A stretch of 36,386 nt of DNA from Oscillatoriales cyanobacterium (GCA_011390955.1 JAABRM010000070.1:1-36386); one strand, 5' to 3'; positions 1-9,163 are shown, numbered from the stretch's first letter. The notes: a model not told the origin generated them from the sequence alone. Program-made: numbers and translations.

Positions 1-480
1 CGGTGCCGGTAGAGGTGGAGATATTACCCTGACTGTAAATGGCAGCGGCAATATTGAGGTTAAAAGTTTGCTGGCTGGGTCTTCAACAGGGGATGGGGGC
101 AATATTTCTTTAACGACAGAAAATGGGAATATTACTACTAAAGACAACTTTTGGTCTAGCGCATACGGTGCCGGTAGAGGTGGAGAAATTACCCTCAGCA
201 CTGGCAGCGGTATTATTACCACTGCCGGAGCTTTATATGCTCACTCTCAATCCGGGGATGGGGGCAATATTTCTTTAACTACTCATAATGGGAATATTAC
301 TACCCAAGACCTTCGGTCTAACTCCTACGGTGCCGGTAGAGGTGGAGATATTACCCTGACTGTAAATGGCAGCGGCAATATTGAGGTTAAAAGTTTGCTG
401 GCTGGGTCTTCAACAGGGGATGGGGGCAATATTTCTTTAACGACAGAAAATGGGGATATTACTACTAAAGACTACTTTTG
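1..480 (+). repeat. 327-bp direct duplication inside the beta-helix coding region
   Basis: The sequence beginning CGGTGCCGGTAGAGG at position 1 recurs almost unchanged from position 328, a period of 327 bp (109 codons), so the reading frame is kept. The repeat encodes one set of beta-helix rungs (GAGRGGDITL, then SSTGDGGNISL). Copies differ by only a few bases, which implies recent duplication or gene conversion. Confidence 0.85.
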
Positions 481-3400
481 GTCTAACTCCTACGGTGCCG
501 GTAGAGGTGGAGATATTACCCTCAGCACTGGCAGCGGTATTATTAATATCAGTGCGGGAGTTTTTAATGCTCATTCTGAATCCGGGGATGGGGGCAATAT
601 TTCTCTAACGGCTGATGAAATTGATTTGGGAGGAAGTCTCTTTAGTTCCGATCCGGGCATTCTGCTACTTCAGCCAGCTACCACTACTCAATCGATTGAA
701 ATTGGCGGAAGTATTACCTCTGATAATCTGGATTTGACTGCTACAGAATTAGCCTATATTCAAGACGGTTTTAGTGCGATTAATATTGGACGTTCTGATG
801 GTAGCGGCACTATTAATATAGATACCAATGGGTTTTCTCCCACTGACCCAGTAACGGCGCGATCGCCCAATGGTGAAATTATAGTAAACAGACCAATTAC
901 CGCCACCGATAATGCCTCAGTCACTCTCAACGGTGCCACGACTTTGAATGCGGACATAGCCACGAATAATCAAAATATCACTATTACTAATAACACGATG
1001 CTTGGTGCCGATGCTTCCCTGAATAGTGGCAACGGGAATATCAATATTCAAGGAACCATTGATGGGGCGACAAGTCTCACTTTAAATGCTGGTACTGGCA
1101 ACATCAATATTAATGGTGCCGTAGGCAGCAGCACCCCCTTAAGTAGTTTGACCACCACGGGATTTACTACCATTAATGGCCATGTCACTACCACCGGCAC
1201 ACAAACTTATAATAGTGATGTCAATTTGGTTAATACCAACCCACAAATCACGGCTGGGGAATTGGATTTATTCGGTAAATTTTCCGGTAGTGGCAACCTC
1301 GTTATTCAACCAGAAATCCCTGAACAAGCAATTGAACTCGGTGGCAATAATTTCTCAACTGCTTTAGATTTAACCGAGGCAGAAATGCAATCAATTAATG
1401 AATTTGATGCGGTGACAATTGGTCGGATAGGTGACAGCGGAACTATTAATGTTGCCGGAGAAATTAATTTAATTAACCAGAATTTTGCCCTAACCATCCA
1501 AGGGGGTCAGTTAAGTTTTAATAACGGCATTACCCTGGGTGAAAATGGGGTTTTAACTCTGAATACTGGCAGCGTCACCAGTCCCAGTAGTGGCACGGAT
1601 ATCGCGATCGCGGGTAATGGCAGCTTATTCTTAGATGTATCCGGTGATGTGGGGGAATCCTTAAATCCTTTGGTGACAAATATTAGCGATTTAAATATCA
1701 AAAATGTCTCAGGCAACCTATTCCTCGATAATGGTCAAACCCTGAATTTAGATTTGGTCAGCATTAACGAAAACTTGGACTTGAGAGTGGATGGGAATAT
1801 TACCGATAGTGCCTTGGTATCAGTGGCGGGAAATAGCAGTTTTACCACCACCCTCGATGATGCCACAATTACATTAGATATGCTATCATCGAATGGTTTA
1901 ATTAGTCTGAATACAACGGGAAATAATGGTGATGCCACTGTAATTAATGCCACGGATATAAACTTGGCAGATTCTCACATTGGTGGTCAGCTAAATGTCA
2001 CCGCAACTACTGGCGGCATTTCTACCAGTGGCAATATTACCGCTGGGTCAGATATTACCTTGACGGGGGATACAATTTCTCTGAATGATGCTATCACTAG
2101 CCCCGGTAATCTGATGCTGCAACCATTTAACGGGAATACCTCTATTGATATTGGTGGTGAAACCGGAATGTTTAATATTTCTGCTACTGAAATAGCTAAT
2201 TTGTCCGATGGATTTAGCAGCATTACGATTGGCCATAGTCAGGGAACGGGAACGGTAAATATTAATAGTGTTAGCTTTACCGATCCGATAAGAATTGAGT
2301 CGGGAACTGGTCAGTTAACAGTAAACGGGAAAATCACTGGCACCGATAACGCTGCGGTGACGCTTAATAGCAACAATATTGTCTTGAATGCGGGGATTAC
2401 TACGAATAATCAAAACATTACCCTGGGTGGCAATACGACCCTGGGAAACCCGATCGCTTTAGATAGTGGCACAGGTGGGGGAAATATTGCTTTTCAAGGC
2501 ACCATTGATGGCAACCAAGACCTGACTTTAAATGCGGGAACTGGTGCGATTTCTTTTAGTGGTGCTATTGGGGCAACAACACCTTTAAATGGTCTCACAG
2601 TTAATAGTGCAGTTAACAGTGGAATGCAGGCAACGGCTAATCGTATTGAACTTAAAGGCGATGTGACTGCTAATGGAGCAAATTTAATTTTAAGTGCGAA
2701 TAATCAGTTAACCACAAATAACATTACAACTGGTGGCGGTGAGATTGGTTTAACCAATCAGACTGGTAATGTCACTATAGGCAATCTGGATAGTTCTAAT
2801 TCTGGTGGTGCTGGGGGTGTAATTACTGTGAATAGTCCGGGCGGAGTTGTGACGATAAAAAATTTAACTTCTACCGGAACCACTGGGGGAAATATCACCG
2901 TTCAGGCATTAACAAGTATTACTACAGGGGATATTGATAGTAGCGGCACAGTGGGAAATGGTGGTAATGTTTTGCTCGACCCAGAAAACGATATTCAAGT
3001 CGGATTTATTAATGCCCAGGGTGGGCAGAGTGGCAGTGGTGGCAATTTGGATATTGCTACTGGACGCTTTTTCCGATCTACGAATACTTTTACTGACCAA
3101 AATGGCCAAATTGCCAGTATTTCTACAGCCGGGGGTACGGGTGGTGGCAATATCACTCTGACTCACGATGGTGGCAACCAAAACACCCCTTTTGTGGTGG
3201 GAGATGCCAGCACTAATGGTACGGCTGGAGCGATTACTACGGGCGCGGATAATATCATTCCTTCGGGGTCATCGTTCCCTGGTTCATTGACACAGGGCAA
3301 TATTCAGTTGATTACCGCTGACGTGGAAACCCCGGTGACTGAAACTCCCGTTGATGAGACTCCGGTGGCTGAAACTTTAGTCGGAGCAGAGGGAGCCGAC

Positions 3401-5293
3401 GAGCCAGCAGAAAATACCGCGATCGCACCTACAGAAAATTCCGCGATCGCTCCTACAGAAAATCCCGCGATCGCCCCTAGCGCACCTACAGAAAACTCCG
3501 CGATCGCACCTACAGAAAATCCCGCGATCGCCCCTAGCGCACCTACAGAAAACTCCGCGATCGCACCTACAGAAAATCCCGCGATCGCCCCTAGCGCACC
3601 TACAGAAAACTCCGCGATCGCACCTACAGAAAATCCCGCGATCGCCCCTAGCGCACCTACAGAAAATCCCGCGATCGCCCCTAGCGCCCCTACAGAAAAT
3701 CCCGCGATCGCCCCTACAGAAAATCCCGCGATCGCACTTACAGAAAATCCCGCGATCGCCCCTACAGAAAATCCCGCGATCGCACCTATAGAAAATTCTG
3801 CGATCGCACCTATAGAAAATTCTGCGATCGCACCTATAGAAAATTCGACAATACCAATAGGAAATCTGGCAACAAATACCCTGCCAACTGTGCAAGTAAA
3901 TCCACCGATTTTTGAGCGGCCAGAACTGCGATTAAACCCAGAAACAGCAGGGGCGATCGGCACCAGCTTGGAAGTAGCGACAGAAACAGAAAAAACTGAA
4001 CAAGAAAATATCCGTCAGATCAAACCAGAAAATCTGGTGACTCCTCAACAAGTTGCCATTGTCGATCCAGCCGTTGAAGAAATTGAAACCAGCTTTAACC
4101 AAGCATTTACAACCTATACCGGACAGTCGAAAACTACTCCCAGCATCAGCCTGCCGCAAGCCCAAAATATGATGCATCAAATTGAGTCGGAAACTGGGGT
4201 AAAACCGGCGTTATTATATGTTCGTTTTGCCCCTACTTCTTTAGAAGGCAATACAGACAATGATCCCCTGGAATTAGTATTAGTTACTGCCGATGGAACT
4301 CCGGTGAGAAAAGTGCTGACCGTGACTCGTGCTGAAGTGATAGCCACTGCCAATAATTTTATCGGTTATATCACCTCGCCGAAATATCGTAACCGCACGA
4401 TCTATTTACAACCATCCCAACAACTGTATCAGTGGTTAATTGCTCCATTACAAGAAGATTTACAGCATAAAGGAATCCATAACATTGCCTTTATTATGGA
4501 TCGAGGTTTGCGGACTTTGCCAGTGGCAGCACTCCATGATGGAGGACATTTCCTAGTAGAAAATTATAGTGTAGGTCTGATGCCTTCGCTGAGTTTAACC
4601 GATACTCGCTATCAGAATATCCAAAATGCCTCGGTATTAGCAATGGGCGCTAGTGAATTTTCTGATTTGGGGGATTTACCTGCGGTTCCCATAGAACTGC
4701 AAACCATTACCAACCAAATTCGTCACGGAAAGGCTTTTCTTAATGAAGACTTTACCTTCAATAATATCCAAGAACAATATGCCCAGAAACAATATCCGAT
4801 TGTTCATATAGCCACTCATGGGGAATTTAACCCAGGGGATTTGCACAATTCATATATTCAGCTATGGGATCAAAAGTTGCATCTAGATGATATTCGTCAG
4901 TTAGGATTTACTAATCCTCCGGTGGAGTTATTAGTGTTGTCTGCTTGCCGCACCGCAGTCGGTTCCCCAGAAGCAGAATTAGGCTTTGCTGGGTTGGCTT
5001 TACAAGCAGGAGTGAAAACGGCGATCGCCTCTCTTTGGTATGTCAGTGACGAGGGTACATTTGGCCTAATGACTGAATTTTATAACCAGCTAAGTATTGC
5101 CCCAATTAAAGCGGAAGCCATGCGACAAGCCCAGTTATCAATGATTAACGGTAATGTGGCAATTGAAGGGGGTCAATTACGCGGTTCTCGTGGGTCTTAT
5201 GCGTTACCAGAATCTTTGCAGAACATGGAAAATCACAAGTTAACTCATCCTTATTATTGGTCAGCATTTACCTTAATTGGTAGCCCTTGGTAG
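2..5293 (+). CDS. Haemagglutinin-like beta-helix protein with C-terminal CHAT protease domain (5' end outside window)
   Basis: The reading frame is open from the first complete codon at position 2, so the N-terminus (expected signal peptide and haemagglutination/TPS domain) lies upstream. The first ~1100 visible residues are Gly/Asn/Thr-rich short strands with recurring DGGNISL, GNITT and NINIQG patterns, as in filamentous haemagglutinin beta-helices. The first 450 bases hold a 327-bp internal duplication. A low-complexity linker of TENPAIAP units follows (3417-3842). The last ~300 residues are a CHAT (caspase-like) domain: MDRGLRTLPVAALHDG, then HIATHGEF with the presumed catalytic His at 4817-4819, and VLSACRTAVGSPEAELGFAG with the presumed catalytic Cys at 4946-4948. 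The family suggests an exported, surface-associated protein with a cysteine-protease domain. Its substrate is unknown. Stop TAG at 5291. It is closely similar to the CHAT protein at 12.9-14.9 kb. Confidence 0.9.
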   Translation, partial: GAGRGGDITLTVNGSGNIEVKSLLAGSSTGDGGNISLTTENGNITTKDNFWSSAYGAGRGGEITLSTGSGIITTAGALYAHSQSGDGGNISLTTHNGNITTQDLRSNSYGAGRGGDITLTVNGSGNIEVKSLLAGSSTGDGGNISLTTENGDITTKDYFWSNSYGAGRGGDITLSTGSGIINISAGVFNAHSESGDGGNISLTADEIDLGGSLFSSDPGILLLQPATTTQSIEIGGSITSDNLDLTATELAYIQDGFSAINIGRSDGSGTINIDTNGFSPTDPVTARSPNGEIIVNRPITATDNASVTLNGATTLNADIATNNQNITITNNTMLGADASLNSGNGNINIQGTIDGATSLTLNAGTGNININGAVGSSTPLSSLTTTGFTTINGHVTTTGTQTYNSDVNLVNTNPQITAGELDLFGKFSGSGNLVIQPEIPEQAIELGGNNFSTALDLTEAEMQSINEFDAVTIGRIGDSGTINVAGEINLINQNFALTIQGGQLSFNNGITLGENGVLTLNTGSVTSPSSGTDIAIAGNGSLFLDVSGDVGESLNPLVTNISDLNIKNVSGNLFLDNGQTLNLDLVSINENLDLRVDGNITDSALVSVAGNSSFTTTLDDATITLDMLSSNGLISLNTTGNNGDATVINATDINLADSHIGGQLNVTATTGGISTSGNITAGSDITLTGDTISLNDAITSPGNLMLQPFNGNTSIDIGGETGMFNISATEIANLSDGFSSITIGHSQGTGTVNINSVSFTDPIRIESGTGQLTVNGKITGTDNAAVTLNSNNIVLNAGITTNNQNITLGGNTTLGNPIALDSGTGGGNIAFQGTIDGNQDLTLNAGTGAISFSGAIGATTPLNGLTVNSAVNSGMQATANRIELKGDVTANGANLILSANNQLTTNNITTGGGEIGLTNQTGNVTIGNLDSSNSGGAGGVITVNSPGGVVTIKNLTSTGTTGGNITVQALTSITTGDIDSSGTVGNGGNVLLDPENDIQVGFINAQGGQSGSGGNLDIATGRFFRSTNTFTDQNGQIASISTAGGTGGGNITLTHDGGNQNTPFVVGDASTNGTAGAITTGADNIIPSGSSFPGSLTQGNIQLITADVETPVTETPVDETPVAETLVGAEGADEPAENTAIAPTENSAIAPTENPAIAPSAPTENSAIAPTENPAIAPSAPTENSAIAPTENPAIAPSAPTENSAIAPTENPAIAPSAPTENPAIAPSAPTENPAIAPTENPAIALTENPAIAPTENPAIAPIENSAIAPIENSAIAPIENSTIPIGNLATNTLPTVQVNPPIFERPELRLNPETAGAIGTSLEVATETEKTEQENIRQIKPENLVTPQQVAIVDPAVEEIETSFNQAFTTYTGQSKTTPSISLPQAQNMMHQIESETGVKPALLYVRFAPTSLEGNTDNDPLELVLVTADGTPVRKVLTVTRAEVIATANNFIGYITSPKYRNRTIYLQPSQQLYQWLIAPLQEDLQHKGIHNIAFIMDRGLRTLPVAALHDGGHFLVENYSVGLMPSLSLTDTRYQNIQNASVLAMGASEFSDLGDLPAVPIELQTITNQIRHGKAFLNEDFTFNNIQEQYAQKQYPIVHIATHGEFNPGDLHNSYIQLWDQKLHLDDIRQLGFTNPPVELLVLSACRTAVGSPEAELGFAGLALQAGVKTAIASLWYVSDEGTFGLMTEFYNQLSIAPIKAEAMRQAQLSMINGNVAIEGGQLRGSRGSYALPESLQNMENHKLTHPYYWSAFTLIGSPW
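3417..3842 (+). repeat. In-frame HIP1-based coding minisatellite (TENPAIAP repeats)
   Basis: About 24-33 bp units of the type CCTACAGAAAATCCCGCGAT carry a HIP1 octamer GCGATCGC in every unit, always read as Ala-Ile-Ala. I count 16 HIP1 octamers in about 420 bp. The repeats make a Pro/Ala/Glu/Asn linker between the beta-helix and the CHAT region. Variants (SAIAP, PAIAP, an SAP insertion, PIENS near the 3' end) show stepwise unit duplication. Because the octamer is a palindrome the minus strand is also open here, but that is a by-product. Confidence 0.9.
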
Positions 5294-5658
5294 ACCAGAG
5301 ATAGGCTTTCCCAGAAATCGGGCTTTCCCAGAAACCGGGTTTCTATGAGAGTTGTTGGTTGGTGGCAAAGGTTGTTTAAAGAAACCCGGTTTCTCCCCCC
5401 CCCAGGGACAAGAAACCGGGTTTCTTTAAGCAATGTCTGCCTCCCCACCGGCCCTTACATAGAAACCCGGTTTCTAACCGCTTCAGGTGTTGGGGCTGCT
5501 TGACTTCGACAAACAAGAAACCGGGTTTCTATGACATTTGTTGGTTGGTGGCAAAGGTTAACGCAAGAAACCCGGTTTCTCACCCCCCAGGGACAAGAAA
5601 CCGGGTTTCTGCGTAAACTTTTCGCTTTTAGCAGAGATTTAGTTAAGCAACCCGGTTT
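5294..5658. repeat. Intergenic cluster of AGAAACC[C/G]GGTTTCT palindromes
   Basis: The gap between the CHAT gene and ispD is almost wholly built from 15-bp palindromes AGAAACCCGGTTTCT and AGAAACCGGGTTTCT. A longer cassette of about 92-95 bp occurs twice (about 5331-5424 and 5515-5611). Each copy has a palindrome, then TTGTTGGTTGGTGGCAAAGG, a second palindrome, CCCCCCAGGGACA and a third palindrome. No gene is visible. The two flanking genes converge here, so the palindromes could serve as bidirectional terminators, but no clear T-run supports this. Confidence 0.85.
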
Positions 5659-6351
5659 CTAACCTCTCCCGGTTTCTGCGCCCCGCAAAATAAACTCCGC
5701 GATCGCTAAATCAACCGGCGTTGTCACCTTTAAATTAGTCTCTTCTCCAGCCACAATTTTTACTGGTAAACCGCACTTTTCAAATAACGCCGCATCATCG
5801 GTGACTTCCCAACCGTTTTGTCGCCCGCGATCGTGACATTCTTTTAATAATTTCACTTCAAAACCTTGGGGAGTTTGGGCAGCCCATAAGTGGCTGCGGT
5901 CAGGGGTATCCACAATTACATCCCGGTCATCGACTACTTTAATCGTATCTTTCACCGGAATCGCCGCAATTAAACCGGGACATTGGCGCAAAACAGTCGC
6001 ACAGCGATCGAATAAGCCCGGACTGGCCAAACACCGCGCCCCATCGTGAATTAACACCCATTGGGCGGTTTCCGGCAGGGCTTGCAAGCCGTTATACACC
6101 GACTCTTGGCGGGTGGCACCGCCGCGAATCAGTTTTACCGGCTTGGTCAGGGATAGACTGGCCAAAATTTCCTGAAAATCCGGTTCATCCTCCGGTTGAC
6201 CCATAATCCCAATCCAGGTAATTTGCTCGGAAGCCTCCGCAGCTTTTAAGGTCCAAGCCAAAATCGGTCGATCCAGTAACTTCAGCAGTAATTTATTGCG
6301 GTTACTGCCCATCCGCCGTCCCATCCCCGCAGCGGGAATTAATAAATGCAC
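5659..6351 (-). CDS. ispD: 2-C-methyl-D-erythritol 4-phosphate cytidylyltransferase (IspD)
   Basis: Catalyses CTP + MEP to CDP-ME in the cytosolic MEP pathway of isoprenoid synthesis, which feeds carotenoids, phytol and quinones. The 230-residue length is normal for IspD. The nucleotide-binding signature is N-terminal: [17 protein letters not shown], with the Arg and Lys that bind [26 protein letters not shown] and [13 protein letters not shown] follow as expected. The start ATG (6349-6351) sits directly before the signature, as in homologues. The last codons (GAETGRG, stop) are read from the dispersed AGAAACCGGG palindrome family, which also supplies the TAG stop, so the extreme C-terminus is repeat-derived. 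Divergent from the glycosyltransferase at 6444, with a 92-bp shared upstream region. Confidence 0.95.
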   Translation of the reverse strand: MHLLIPAAGMGRRMGSNRNKLLLKLLDRPILAWTLKAAEASEQITWIGIMGQPEDEPDFQEILASLSLTKPVKLIRGGATRQESVYNGLQALPETAQWVLIHDGARCLASPGLFDRCATVLRQCPGLIAAIPVKDTIKVVDDRDVIVDTPDRSHLWAAQTPQGFEVKLLKECHDRGRQNGWEVTDDAALFEKCGLPVKIVAGEETNLKVTTPVDLAIAEFILRGAETGRG

Positions 6352-6443
6352 AGCGATTCCTCAAAAGCAAAACTATCACGATCAATATATCAATACAGAA
6401 TTCGCTTAAAATGTAACCGATCAGTCGGAAAAACCTATATCAG

Positions 6444-7418
6444 ATGCGAATACTAGCCCTTGTCCCTGGCGGGATTGGCGATCAAATTCTATTTCTGCCA
6501 ACGATACAAGATATCAAGCAATTTTACCCCAACGCTCACATTGACGTGGTTGTGGAACCGCGATCGCTGGGCGCTTACAGGGTATGCAAGCATTTCCATG
6601 ACAAGTCTCTCAGACCGATTAAGTTCGATTTCAAAGATCGAAACAGTCTGGCAGATTTTGCCAACTTGCTGGGGATATTGCGTGATGGAGAATACGATGC
6701 TGTCATTTCTTTAGGACAGCGGTGGGCGGTGGGGTTTCTCCTGTGGTTGACGGGAATTCCCACCCGCGTTGGTTATGCCGAAGGAGGCAGCGATCGCTTC
6801 CTAACCAACCCGGTGCCCCTAAAAACGGAACAATATGCAGCGGCAATGTATCACGATTTGCTGCAAGGTTTTGACATTACCTGTCCCACCCCTGAATTGT
6901 CGGTGACTTTGCTCAAAGAGGATCTCAAATGGGCGGAAACCCAACAAAAGACCTTGGGAATTGCGGAAACTGGCTATATTTTAATTCATGGCGGTTCTAG
7001 CCAATTGGCTTTAACCAAAGGATTAAATAAAATTTATCCCGTGAAAAATTGGCTAGAGATTTTGCAAAAGTTGCAGCAATCTCAACCCCAATTACCGATA
7101 GTCGTGGTCAAAGGCCCGGAAGATGAACAATTTGTCAATCAACTGGTGAAATCTTTGCCCGGAATTAAGGTAATTTCGCCCCCAGATATCGGTAAATTAG
7201 CCGCTACGATCGCTGGGGCTAATTTAATGATATGTACCGATAGTGCGCCCATGCACCTCGCGGTAGCGGTAAAAACTTACACTGTGGCCCTCTTTGGCCC
7301 CACTGACCCCAGTAAACTTTTGCCCAAAAATGAGCGGTTTGTGGCCATTAAATCTCCTACGGATAATATGGCTGATATTCCGCCAAAAACTGTCTTGCAA
7401 AAGATTTTAGGCGGTTAA
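6444..7418 (+). CDS. Glycosyltransferase family 9 (heptosyltransferase-like)
   Basis: A 324-residue GT-B protein of the GT9 family (ADP-heptose:LPS heptosyltransferase-like). It starts MRILALVPGGIGDQILFLPT, the usual GT9 N-terminal strand and Gly-rich loop with GxGD. A mid-protein YILIHGGSSQ begins the C-terminal Rossmann domain. CTDSAPMHLAVAVKTYTVAL followed by FGPTDP is the family's donor-binding signature. It probably transfers a sugar during lipopolysaccharide or surface polysaccharide assembly at the inner membrane. The exact donor and acceptor cannot be read from sequence, and cyanobacterial members need not use heptose. Followed by a repeat-derived terminator at 7433. Confidence 0.88.
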   Translation: MRILALVPGGIGDQILFLPTIQDIKQFYPNAHIDVVVEPRSLGAYRVCKHFHDKSLRPIKFDFKDRNSLADFANLLGILRDGEYDAVISLGQRWAVGFLLWLTGIPTRVGYAEGGSDRFLTNPVPLKTEQYAAAMYHDLLQGFDITCPTPELSVTLLKEDLKWAETQQKTLGIAETGYILIHGGSSQLALTKGLNKIYPVKNWLEILQKLQQSQPQLPIVVVKGPEDEQFVNQLVKSLPGIKVISPPDIGKLAATIAGANLMICTDSAPMHLAVAVKTYTVALFGPTDPSKLLPKNERFVAIKSPTDNMADIPPKTVLQKILGG

Positions 7419-7432
7419 AATTCATCCCCCAA

Positions 7433-7476
7433 AAACCGGGTTTATAACTCAATAAACCCGGTTTATTTTTGTTTTT
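7433..7476 (+). terminator. Rho-independent terminator after the GT9 gene, built from the dispersed palindrome
   Basis: AAACCGGGTTTAT (7433-7445) pairs perfectly with ATAAACCCGGTTT (7452-7464) across a 6-base loop. ATTTTTGTTTTTT follows at once. The stem is a diverged copy of the AGAAACC[C/G]GGTTTCT repeat family. It lies 15 bp after the glycosyltransferase stop. Confidence 0.8.
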
Positions 7477-7485
7477 TAATAAAAA

Positions 7486-7906
7486 TGTAGGGTGTGTTAG
7501 GCTGGCGACAAACTTTGGGATAAACAATTAACCTATATTCCAGCCGTAACGCACCAATCGCAAGCTTTTCCCAAAAAACCATAAAAATGTAGGGTGTGTT
7601 AGGCTGGCGACAAATTTTGACATAAAAAATTAACCTATATTCCAGCCGTAACGCACCACTGGCAAGCTTTTCCCAAAAAAACAAAATCAAATATAAACCC
7701 GGTATTTTTTGGGTTAACTTTTGCCAAAAAAAATGGTGCGTTACGGCTGGAATAGAAGTTAATTGTTTATGCCTTAAACTACTTGCCAGCCTAACACACC
7801 CTACATTTTGCTACATTTTGCTTTGCAAAAAAAATGGTGCGTTACGGCTGGAATAGAAGTTAATTGTTTATGCCTTAAACTACTTGCCAGCCTAACACAC
7901 CCTACA
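7486..7906. repeat. Four copies of a ~71-bp hairpin element (GTAGGGTGTGTTAGGCTGG family), two direct and two inverted
   Basis: Copies lie at 7486-7556 and 7588-7658 (plus orientation, spaced 102 bp) and at 7734-7805 and 7835-7906 (opposite orientation, spaced 101 bp). Each begins TGTAGGGTGTGTTAGGCTGG and ends CCAGCCGTAACGCACCA, so the ends are imperfect inverted repeats enclosing an AT-rich middle. Together they give a large head-to-head inverted repeat filling most of the gap between the GT9 and Uma2 genes. There is no coding capacity, so it resembles a MITE or other non-autonomous element. Confidence 0.85.
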
Positions 7907-7937
7907 TTTTTATAAACTACATTTTTATAAACGGGTT

Positions 7938-7967
7938 TTGACAAATTTGGTATAATATATTGATAAT
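7938..7967 (+). promoter_or_regulatory. Likely sigma70-type promoter of the Uma2 gene
   Basis: TTGACA (7938-7943), 18 bp, then GATAAT (7962-7967). A second perfect TATAAT (7951-7956) lies between them at a spacing too short to pair with this -35. A start near 7974 would leave a leader of only about 14 nt, carrying the GGAGG Shine-Dalgarno at 7979-7983. Confidence 0.5.
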
Positions 7968-7987
7968 AGCCCGATGTCGGAGGCGCG

Positions 7988-8569
7988 ATGATGACTACAA
8001 CCATAGAAAAACCCCAAGTCCTGAGTTTAGAAGATTTTTTAACCCAGCCAGAAACTAAACCTGCTAGTGAGTATTTCAACGGGAAAATCACCCAAAAACC
8101 CATGCCCAAAGGAAAACATAGTGTTTTACAAGTTGAACTTGCATCGGCAATTAATCAACAAGCTAAACCTAACAAATTAGCTTATGCTTTGACGGAGTTG
8201 AGATGTACATTTGCCGGACGTTCTATTGTGCCAGATATTGCCGTGATTCGTTGGGAGAATTTGCCCAGGGATGAAGATGGGGAAATAAGCGATCGCTTTA
8301 ATAGGCATCCTGATTGGGTAATTGAAATTTTATCTCAGGATCAACCCATGACATTAGTGATGGAAAAAATTCTGTTTTGTTTACAACAGGGCACAGAATT
8401 AGGTTGGCTGATCGACCCTCAGACAAAATCGATTACGATTTTTCAGTCGAGTAGTTTGCCTAAAATTTACCTGGCTGCCAATAATGAGATGGAACCGTTA
8501 ACAATGCTGGCAGGTTTAGATGAATATCATTTATCAGTCCAAGATATTTTTACTTGGCTAAAAGTTTAG
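7988..8569 (+). CDS. Uma2-family (DUF820) PD-(D/E)XK-type putative restriction endonuclease
   Basis: A 193-residue protein of the Uma2 family, which is greatly expanded in cyanobacteria. Family features are the N-terminal LSLEDFLTQPETKPASEYFNGKI, a mid-domain IVPDIAVIRWENLPR (catalytic PD), and DWVIEILSQDQ (catalytic Glu and following residues), then GTELGWLIDPQTKSITIFQ. These match the PD...ExK fold core. The biological role of Uma2 proteins is unsettled; nuclease activity is predicted from the fold. The start ATG at 7988 has GGAGG 5 bp upstream. A second ATG follows immediately. The gene is monocistronic and flanked on both sides by repeats. Confidence 0.85.
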   Translation: MMTTTIEKPQVLSLEDFLTQPETKPASEYFNGKITQKPMPKGKHSVLQVELASAINQQAKPNKLAYALTELRCTFAGRSIVPDIAVIRWENLPRDEDGEISDRFNRHPDWVIEILSQDQPMTLVMEKILFCLQQGTELGWLIDPQTKSITIFQSSSLPKIYLAANNEMEPLTMLAGLDEYHLSVQDIFTWLKV

Positions 8570-8830
8570 ATTTTCCAGAAACCGGGTTTCTTTGAGTTAA
8601 CCTTGGCGAAAAACCCCAAATAAAATAGAAACCCGGTTTCTTTTTGTTCCTTGAGTTAACCTTTGTGAAAAACCCCAAATAAAATAGAAACCCGGTTTCT
8701 TTTTGTTCCTTGAGTTAACCTTTGTGAAAAACCTCAGAAACCGGGTTTCTTGCGTTAACCTTTGCCAAAAACCCCAAATAAAATAGAAACCCGGTTTCTT
8801 TTTATTTCTTGCGTTAACCTTAGCCCCCAG
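8570..8830. repeat. ~59-bp tandem repeats containing the AGAAACC palindrome
   Basis: Units starting TTGAGTTAACCTT or TTGCGTTAACCTT begin at 8592, 8651, 8710, 8750 and 8809, so periods are 59, 59, 40 and 59 bp. Each full unit reads AAAAACCCCAAATAAAATAG and then an AGAAACCCGGTTTCT palindrome and a T-rich tail. The 40-bp unit lacks the CAAATAAAATAG part. A related unit recurs at about 10080-10155. No gene is visible. Confidence 0.8.
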
Positions 8831-8838
8831 AAAAACTG

Positions 8839-8909
8839 TGGTGCGTTACGGCTGGAATAAACGTTAATTGTTTATGTCAAAGTTTGTTGCCAGCCTAACA
8901 CACCCTACA
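8839..8909 (-). repeat. Single copy of the GTAGGGTGTGTTA hairpin element
   Basis: Reads TGGTGCGTTACGGCTGGAAT at the left and GCCAGCCTAACACACCCTAC at the right, the same orientation as the 7734 and 7835 copies. It sits between the 59-bp tandem array and the composite palindromic element before the TA pair. Confidence 0.85.
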
Positions 8910-9006
8910 TACTACCGCAGTCAAGCCTTATTGAATAAACCGGATAACCAGATTGAAGGGTGATAAGCCTGACGACATAGCTCCGCTTACCGCACACAGA
9001 AAAAGC

Positions 9007-9163
9007 GCGATCGCCTCCCCTGAACTCAGAAACCGGGTTTTTTTGGTTCCACGGTAGGGGCGAATGGCCATTCGCCCCTACATATTCACAACAGAAACCC
9101 GGTTTCTTTGCTTCGAGGGACAGAAACCTGGTTTCTTTGCTTGGGATAAAAAAGCGCGATCGC
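9007..9163 (-). repeat. Composite palindromic element (HIP1 / AGAAACC / 28-bp palindrome), reverse orientation
   Basis: Starts and ends with HIP1 octamers (9007-9014, 9156-9163). Inside are two or three AGAAACC-type palindromes and a perfect 28-bp palindrome at 9054-9081 with half-site GTAGGGGCGAATGG. The order (palindrome, GTAGGGGCG hairpin, CATATTCACAA, palindrome) is the reverse complement of the copies at 26.8-31.8 kb. No gene is visible. The 8969-8995 stretch also carries a GCCTGACGACATAGCTCCGC repeat of a further family. Confidence 0.75.

Noticed and set aside
3304-3963. 219-codon minus-strand open frame
   Set aside because: It lies opposite the HIP1 minisatellite; it is open only because HIP1 is a palindrome and the repeats lack stops on both strands.
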